A stretch of DNA of 64,000 bases from JAZKFT01 sp039925965. Its GTDB lineage: Bacteria > Bacteroidota > Bacteroidia > Chitinophagales > Chitinophagaceae. The notes beneath the pieces were generated by a model. That model saw nothing but the letters and a program-made list of their open reading frames with translations, was not told where the DNA came from and did no database searches. The position numbers and the translations under genes were made by a program. Below are positions 59,448 through 64,000 of the stretch, one piece after another. Position 1 is the first letter of the stretch. Every line of letters begins with the position of its first letter. The DNA lies in NCBI GenBank assembly GCA_039925965.1, contig JBDSXW010000017.1, positions 62,001 through 126,000 of the forward strand, written 5' to 3'.

Positions 59448-59455
59448 TAGATTTG
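59448..59455 (+). promoter_or_regulatory. Candidate -7 box (TAGATTTG) of the lacI-type gene
   Basis: Plus-strand TAGATTTG, a full TAnnTTTG match, ends 27 nt before the ATG at 59483. It lies downstream of the other in-frame ATG at 59429, which supports the later start. Confidence 0.45.
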
Positions 59456-59482
59456 CAGGGTAAAATAGTTTCACAACCTGGT

Positions 59483-60496
59483 ATGAAGAAAGCGGTTACG
59501 ATTAAAGACATTGCCCTACGACTATCCATGTCCGTTTCTACGGTATCGAAGGCACTTAATAACGACCCTACCATTAGTGCGGCGACGAGGGAACGGGTGA
59601 AGACCCAGGCAGGGGAATGGAACTATATCCCCAACGAAGCTGCCCGCCATTTTAAGCTCAACAAGACTTTTACCATCGGCCTTATCATCCCCAGCATGCT
59701 GGATCAGTTCTATATCCTGGCGATCAATGGCGCGGAGAAAGTGGCGGCTACTGAAAAATACAATGTCATCATCTCTCAATCGCACGAAGATCCTGTCAAC
59801 GAGGAAAAGATCGTGGACCTGATGAAGCGTAACCGGGTAGATGGTCTGCTGGTGGCAATCACAAAGAGCACCCAGGATATGTCGCCTTTTCAAAAATTGG
59901 AGAACATCGGGATACCAGTTGTGTTTTTTGCGAGACCGCCGGTAGGTTCGGCATTTGACTATGTTATAGCAGATAATGAAGGCGGTGCATTTAGTGCCAC
60001 GGAGTTTCTTATCCAGAGCGGGCATAGGCATATTGCGCACCTGATGGGCCCGGAGTCCATGGGTGTAAGCCATGTGCGGCTTCGGGGATATAAAATGGCA
60101 CTCGAAAAAAATGGGATCCCCTTTGATCCTGAACTGGTGCAATCGGTGGATCTCACCGAAGCATCCACCACCGCGGCCATGGCGGCATTTATGAAAATGA
60201 AAAATCCCCCTACTGCTTTTTTTGCTTTCAAAAACTACATCAGCCTGGACGCGATCGAGTTTATAAAAAAACAATACCCCTCAGAGCTGAAAAAAATCGA
60301 CTTTACCGGCTTTGGCAACCTGCCAATATTCCAATACTATGATCATAAACCCAAGGCTTCTGTAGAAGAAAATTCCTACAACATCGGTTACGAGGCTGCG
60401 CAACTGTTATTTAAAAATATCCGGGAAGGAGAATTGGAAGACAAGGATCAATTCCATCACCTTCGGTTGCCTTGCGAACTGGTGGTTCACAGTTGA
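59483..60496 (+). CDS. LacI-family transcriptional regulator
   Basis: About 337 aa from the ATG at 59483 (MKKAVTIKDIALRLSMSVSTV). The HTH and hinge (TIKDIALRLSMSVSTVSKAL, then NDPTISAATRERV) are typical; TIGLIIPSMLDQFYILAINGAEKVA begins the periplasmic-binding-like effector domain, with NRVDGLLVAITKS, RHIAHLMGPESMGVSHVRLRGY and TAFFAFKNYISLDAIEFIK. Effector likely a sugar or sugar acid from the PUL substrate. Divergent from susC, so it probably controls the PUL. LacI control of a PUL is less common than hybrid two-component, SusR or ECF types. The 3' end overlaps the convergent PNP gene by 10 bp. Confidence 0.92.
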   Translation: MKKAVTIKDIALRLSMSVSTVSKALNNDPTISAATRERVKTQAGEWNYIPNEAARHFKLNKTFTIGLIIPSMLDQFYILAINGAEKVAATEKYNVIISQSHEDPVNEEKIVDLMKRNRVDGLLVAITKSTQDMSPFQKLENIGIPVVFFARPPVGSAFDYVIADNEGGAFSATEFLIQSGHRHIAHLMGPESMGVSHVRLRGYKMALEKNGIPFDPELVQSVDLTEASTTAAMAAFMKMKNPPTAFFAFKNYISLDAIEFIKKQYPSELKKIDFTGFGNLPIFQYYDHKPKASVEENSYNIGYEAAQLLFKNIREGELEDKDQFHHLRLPCELVVHS

Positions 60497-61308
60497 TAGA
60501 AAAACGCCTCAAAAATCTTACTTAAAATATCATCAGCTTTGCTGGCAGTGGCAATTATCTCTGCTATATCTACAGCTTGCAGATTATCCGGGTCACATTC
60601 GTCGGTGATAACGCTGATGGCTGCGCAATGCAAACCAATATGATTCGCCACGATTACTTCGGGTACCGTACTCATGCCTACCATATCACCGCCGATGTTG
60701 CGGAGGTGGCGGTACTCAGCCCTTGTCTCCAGGTTGGGTCCGGGCACGGCAACATATACGCCTTTTTTCAACGTTGTACCAAGACCTGATGCAGCCGCAG
60801 CGAGGCGTTGATTCAGCTGAGCGCTATAGGGCTGGCTCATATCTACAAACCGGTTACCAAAGGCACGGTCGTTCAAGCCGCGCAGCGGATTCTCCGGCAA
60901 TTGGTTGATATGGTCTTCCAGCAATACCAGGTCCCCTTTTTTATAGGTTGGGTTCATGCCGCCGGCTGCGTTGCTCAGCACAAGATGCTCCACGCCGATT
61001 GCCTTCAAAACCCGCACCGGGAAGGTGATCTGCTGCATACTGTAGCCCTCGTAATAATGAAAACGGCCCTGCATAGCAATCACCTTTGTCGTTCCGATCT
61101 TTCCCACCAATAACTGGCCTTTATGAAACTCTACAGTCGACAGTGGAAAGTGTGGAATTTCATGATAAGGAATCATGTTCTCCACTTGCATCAGCCTGGT
61201 GAATGAACCCAAACCAGTACCCAGAACGATGGCTGCTGTAGCATCTCCAAAGCCCTTCCATGTTAAAAAATCAGCGGTCTCGGTAACCTTGTGAAGCATG
61301 TTTTCCAT
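60487..61308 (-). CDS. punA: Purine-nucleoside phosphorylase
   Basis: About 273 aa from the ATG at 61308 (MENMLHKVTETADFLTWKGF); the earlier Met at 61422 adds a Cys-rich stretch foreign to the family. AIVLGTGLGSFTRLM is the phosphate-binding block; VIAMQGRFHYYEGYSMQQITFPVRVLKA, VLSNAAGGMNPTYKKGDLVLLEDHINQLPENPL (purine-binding region) and YVAVPGPNLETRAEYR follow; the Asn in the final catalytic loop is in DECDPDNL. This is the trimeric class (PNP-I), acting on inosine and guanosine with phosphate for purine salvage. Convergent with the LacI gene, with a 10-bp overlap at the 3' ends. Confidence 0.94.
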   Translation of the reverse strand: MENMLHKVTETADFLTWKGFGDATAAIVLGTGLGSFTRLMQVENMIPYHEIPHFPLSTVEFHKGQLLVGKIGTTKVIAMQGRFHYYEGYSMQQITFPVRVLKAIGVEHLVLSNAAGGMNPTYKKGDLVLLEDHINQLPENPLRGLNDRAFGNRFVDMSQPYSAQLNQRLAAAASGLGTTLKKGVYVAVPGPNLETRAEYRHLRNIGGDMVGMSTVPEVIVANHIGLHCAAISVITDECDPDNLQAVDIAEIIATASKADDILSKIFEAFFYQL

Positions 61309-61423
61309 ACGATGTTTTATTGACAAATGAGGCCATAAAACTACGGGTTTGCAACAGTGCTTGTATAGCCAGGCTGTAAAAAAACATTGAAGTGACTTAA
61401 GCCCTTTTTTTACAGCGTTCAAA

Positions 61424-61452
61424 ATAAAAAAGGAGCACTACAACCGTGCTCC
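61424..61452 (-). terminator. Intrinsic terminator of the TPR gene
   Basis: GGAGCAC (61432-61438), 7-nt loop, GTGCTCC (61446-61452): a perfect stem, followed on the minus strand by TTTTTTATTTT. It lies 29 bp downstream of the TPR gene stop. Confidence 0.82.
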
Positions 61453-61481
61453 ATGCAGTAACTATACTTGTAAAAACGGAG

Positions 61482-62513
61482 TCAGAAACTAATTTTTTCC
61501 TGCCTCAAATTGGCCAGCGATGGATCACCGAAAATGGCACGGTCACATATTTCCCGACCCTTGGCTATCTTGCCTGCTTTTTGATAAGCCATTCCTACCA
61601 TGTACATTGCCCGAAAGTTTTGCGGATCATTGTCGACCACTTTCTCCCACCACTCACGGGCTTTTTCAAACTTTTCATGTTTATACCATGCCTGTCCTAT
61701 CTGGTACATCACCTGTGGGTCGTTGGGTTTTTTCATCAAAATTTTTTCCAGGGTCGCAATGCCTGTTTCGTAACGAGTGGTGCCCAATTGTGCCATGCCA
61801 AGGTTTTCGAGATAGGCGAGATCCTGCGGCAGACCCGCTTCTGCCGCTTTTTCAAAAAGCCCGATTGCACTGGCAAAATCGCTCATGTCAAAATAAATCA
61901 GGCCCAATTCGTACACCCACATATATTTTGCCGGCGCGTTTTCGATAGCTTGCAAATAATAGGGGACCGCCTTACGCAGGTTATTGGTTTCCGAAAAGCA
62001 TCGCGCCAGTTCGTAAGCGGCTTCGGCATTTTTAGGATTCTTTTTTACAGCATTTTCAAATGCTGTGGTAGCCTTACCGTAATCTTCAGTTTCCACCAGC
62101 GCCTTACCTAACCTGGTAAACGTATAATCTGTTGGAGCATAACCACTCAGCTCAGAAAGATATACCGCCGCTTCAGGAAATTTCTTTAGATTATAAGATA
62201 ATGTTGCAAGCTGGCTTAAAGCCACTGTATCGGCTGGCCTTAGCTGGTGCATCTTTTCATACACCGATTTTGCTTCGCTGTACTTGCGAAGTTCCATGTA
62301 GTATTTACCTAAGGCCTGCCTGATTTCATAACTGTTAGGGTCAAATCCCAGGGCCTTTAGATAATGGTTCTCTGCGTCATTCCAGCGGCGCTGCTCCTGG
62401 AAGCTTTTTGCTTTTGCAAAATAAAACCCACTACTGTCGGGATCTCCGGCCGCATAGGACAGGATACAACAGCAGGAAAAAATAAACATCACCACACAGT
62501 TCTTCATCTTCAT
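61482..62513 (-). CDS. Exported tetratricopeptide-repeat protein
   Basis: A 343-aa protein; a signal peptide occupies the first 22 residues (MFIFSCCCILSYAA). Then about eight TPR units follow in 34-residue register, for example AENHYLKALGFDPNSYEIRQALGKYYMEL, then AKSVYEKMHQLRPADTVALSQLA, then ATTAFENAVKKNPKNAEAAYELA, with the W/L/G/Y/A/F/A/P pattern. The C-terminal piece (KGREICDRAIFGDPSLANL) is short. TPR domains bind proteins; the function and partner are unknown. The gene has its own terminator (61424-61452) and no clear operon partner. Confidence 0.88.
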   Translation of the reverse strand: MKMKNCVVMFIFSCCCILSYAAGDPDSSGFYFAKAKSFQEQRRWNDAENHYLKALGFDPNSYEIRQALGKYYMELRKYSEAKSVYEKMHQLRPADTVALSQLATLSYNLKKFPEAAVYLSELSGYAPTDYTFTRLGKALVETEDYGKATTAFENAVKKNPKNAEAAYELARCFSETNNLRKAVPYYLQAIENAPAKYMWVYELGLIYFDMSDFASAIGLFEKAAEAGLPQDLAYLENLGMAQLGTTRYETGIATLEKILMKKPNDPQVMYQIGQAWYKHEKFEKAREWWEKVVDNDPQNFRAMYMVGMAYQKAGKIAKGREICDRAIFGDPSLANLRQEKISF

Positions 62514-62862
62514 CCTTTTGATTTTTGTTAAATACCGGATTGTAAAGCTACTTCCCTCTTTTCCTATTCAGTTAAACACAATTAGCGTATAACCTGCGCA
62601 GGAGTGTTGAAAAACTGAAAGCAACTATCATTGCACGCGATACCGATGTTCTCAATTATTCTTCGCCAGAAAAAATTCTCGGACTGATCACCATTCCTAT
62701 TTTCACAAATTTAAAAAATTCGGTCGTCACTCATTCGCCAGGAAAAAAGTATCAGAGGAAAATCCGCTGCATCCGTTTCACCCTTGTTTCAATTCTTCAC
62801 CGTTCTAGCCCTGGCACACCATAGGGAAACAACAGGGCTGGATTATTTTAGTGTGAGGGCGG
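62514..62862. other. Gene-free interval between the TPR and glgB genes
   Basis: No open frame or RNA gene is supported. An inverted pair AGCCCTG (62807-62813) and CAGGGCT (62833-62839) encloses 19 nt just downstream of glgB; without a T-run it is only a weak 3'-end structure candidate. Confidence 0.4.
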
Positions 62863-64000
62863 CTACTTTAAAATAATGGCACTAAGGGCTGGCAAATTTA
62901 ATTTCAATTCGAAGCGGTTCTTGTCCTTATCCACTAACGTTGTTTTGATAGTGGGGTTGTAAACGTCACCCGTCCCGAAAAAAGCTTTGCTATCGCTATT
63001 GTAAATTTCCTTCCAGGCTTTTTTGCCACCGGCATAAATGCTAATATCATGCCGTACAACCGGAGTCATGTTAAGGATAATCAAAAGATCGTCCTGCGGA
63101 TGATTGCCATTACGGCGATAGGCGATGATCGATTCAGCCCTGCGGTTCATTTCCACCCATTCAAAACCTGAAGTATCAAATTGTTTTTCATAAATCGCCG
63201 GCTCATCTTTTGCCAGGTGCAGCAGGGTGCTTACGCAATCTTTTAGTTTACTATGGGGTTCAAATTTCAGCAGATCCCACTGGAGTTCGCTTTTATAATT
63301 CCATTCTTCCGTAGCGCCAAATTCATTACCCATAAACAGCAGTTTTCCGCCGGGATGTGTCATCATATAGCTGTACATCAGTCGTAGGTTGGCAAACTTC
63401 TGCCACTCATCGCCTGGCATTTTATACAGCATCGGGCTTTTGCCATGCACCACTTCGTCATGGCTTAGCGGCAACATAAAATTTTCGTCGCCATAGTATG
63501 CCATGCTAAATGATAGCTGATCCTGTTGGAATTGCCGGTAAATCGGGTCCTGCTTAAAATACTTAAGCGTGTCGTGCATCCAGCCCATCATCCATTTCAT
63601 ACCAAAGCCGAGACCACCAGAAAAGGTAGGTTTGGTAACGCCCGGCCAGTCGGTGGCTTCTTCGGCAATTGTCTGTACATCAGGGAAATCGCGGAAAATC
63701 GTTTCGTTGAGTTCTTTGATAAATGAGATGGCTTCGAGGTTGCCATCTCCGCCATGCTCATTAGGCTCCCATTGCCCTTCGCTACGGCTATAGTTGAGTT
63801 TCAGCATGCTGCTCACAGCATCCACACGAATGCCATCGATATGGTATTTATCAAACCAGTAACGGGCGCTGCTAATCAGAAAGCTTTTTACCTCGCTGCG
63901 TTTGTAATTGAAAATATAACTGCTCCAGTCGGGGTGATACCCCTTACGCATGTCCGCATATTCGTAGGTATGCGTTCCATCAAACTTAAACAGACCGTGC
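62863..64000 (-). CDS. glgB: 1,4-alpha-glucan branching enzyme, C-terminal part (partial)
   Basis: The frame runs past the right edge (reads HGLFKFDGTHTYEYADMRKG first), so about 378 residues of the C-terminal half are visible. GH13 motifs in order: WFDKYHIDGIRVDAVSSML (catalytic Asp in RVDAV), DVQTIAEEATDWPGVT (acid/base Glu in AEE), LPLSHDEVVHGKSPM (third acid HDE), FMGNEFGATEEWNY, then the C-terminal beta domain ending LPALSAIILK. GlgB makes the alpha-1,6 branches of glycogen in the cytoplasm by cutting and rejoining alpha-1,4 chains. No other glycogen gene is in view. Confidence 0.95.
   Translation of the reverse strand, partial: HGLFKFDGTHTYEYADMRKGYHPDWSSYIFNYKRSEVKSFLISSARYWFDKYHIDGIRVDAVSSMLKLNYSRSEGQWEPNEHGGDGNLEAISFIKELNETIFRDFPDVQTIAEEATDWPGVTKPTFSGGLGFGMKWMMGWMHDTLKYFKQDPIYRQFQQDQLSFSMAYYGDENFMLPLSHDEVVHGKSPMLYKMPGDEWQKFANLRLMYSYMMTHPGGKLLFMGNEFGATEEWNYKSELQWDLLKFEPHSKLKDCVSTLLHLAKDEPAIYEKQFDTSGFEWVEMNRRAESIIAYRRNGNHPQDDLLIILNMTPVVRHDISIYAGGKKAWKEIYNSDSKAFFGTGDVYNPTIKTTLVDKDKNRFELKLNLPALSAIILK

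Overview
The window comes from a Bacteroidota genome, most likely Chitinophagaceae or a close relative. The signs are a SusC/SusD pair, type IX secretion parts (PorU sortase plus a PorV/PorQ-family barrel) with T9SS C-terminal sorting domains on cargo, promoter-like TAnnTTTG boxes instead of sigma70 boxes, few visible Shine-Dalgarno sites, and many Bacteroidota-type proteins. No phage, plasmid, CRISPR array or insertion sequence is visible.

Layout. (1) 1-1712: 5' end of gyrA (minus strand, cut by the window edge) and a secreted alpha/beta-hydrolase-like protein. (2) 1816-7978: minus-strand nucleotide-sugar cluster for a surface polysaccharide: RmlD, a UDP-HexNAc 6-dehydrogenase, UDP-glucuronate decarboxylase, an unannotated-length 32-aa membrane peptide, UDP-glucose dehydrogenase and a DegT-type sugar aminotransferase. 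(3) 8449-17122: housekeeping and orphan genes: UbiA-like membrane protein, lipoprotein, LuxE-like acyl-activating protein, tRNA-Leu(CAA) with a perfect terminator, GT9 glycosyltransferase, dapD, threonylcarbamoyl-AMP synthase, small membrane protein, GNAT, hscA. (4) 17570-23807: porU and a porV/porQ-like gene. (5) 23989-29356: cyclophilin PPIase, kynureninase, then ppk1 and ppx on the plus strand. (6) 29616-59121: a ~29.5-kb, 16-gene, one-directional polysaccharide utilisation locus (PUL). (7) 59483-64000: LacI regulator divergent from susC, purine nucleoside phosphorylase, TPR protein and the 3' part of glgB.

The PUL is the centrepiece. SusC/SusD import oligosaccharides. Two T9SS-targeted proteins and a set of exported enzymes (two GH2, GH39-like, GH88, DUF2264, two right-handed beta-helix proteins, two clan GH-A-like proteins, two SGNH acetylesterases) would deacetylate and cut a uronic-acid polymer. 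A mannonate dehydratase and an SDR reductase send the uronate toward 2-keto-3-deoxygluconate. GH88 implies an upstream lyase that makes unsaturated uronyl ends, yet no classical lyase is recognisable, so the paired beta-helix proteins are the prime candidates for a new or divergent lyase activity. The polymer itself cannot be named from sequence alone.

Non-coding structure is rich: degenerate 7- or 8-nt tandem arrays lie just upstream of rfbD, dapD, tsaC and kynU; a MITE-like element before porU has 37-bp terminal inverted repeats and three 7-3-7 hairpins; a palindromic repeat family precedes the tRNA gene. All identities are from reading the sequence; no database search was run.
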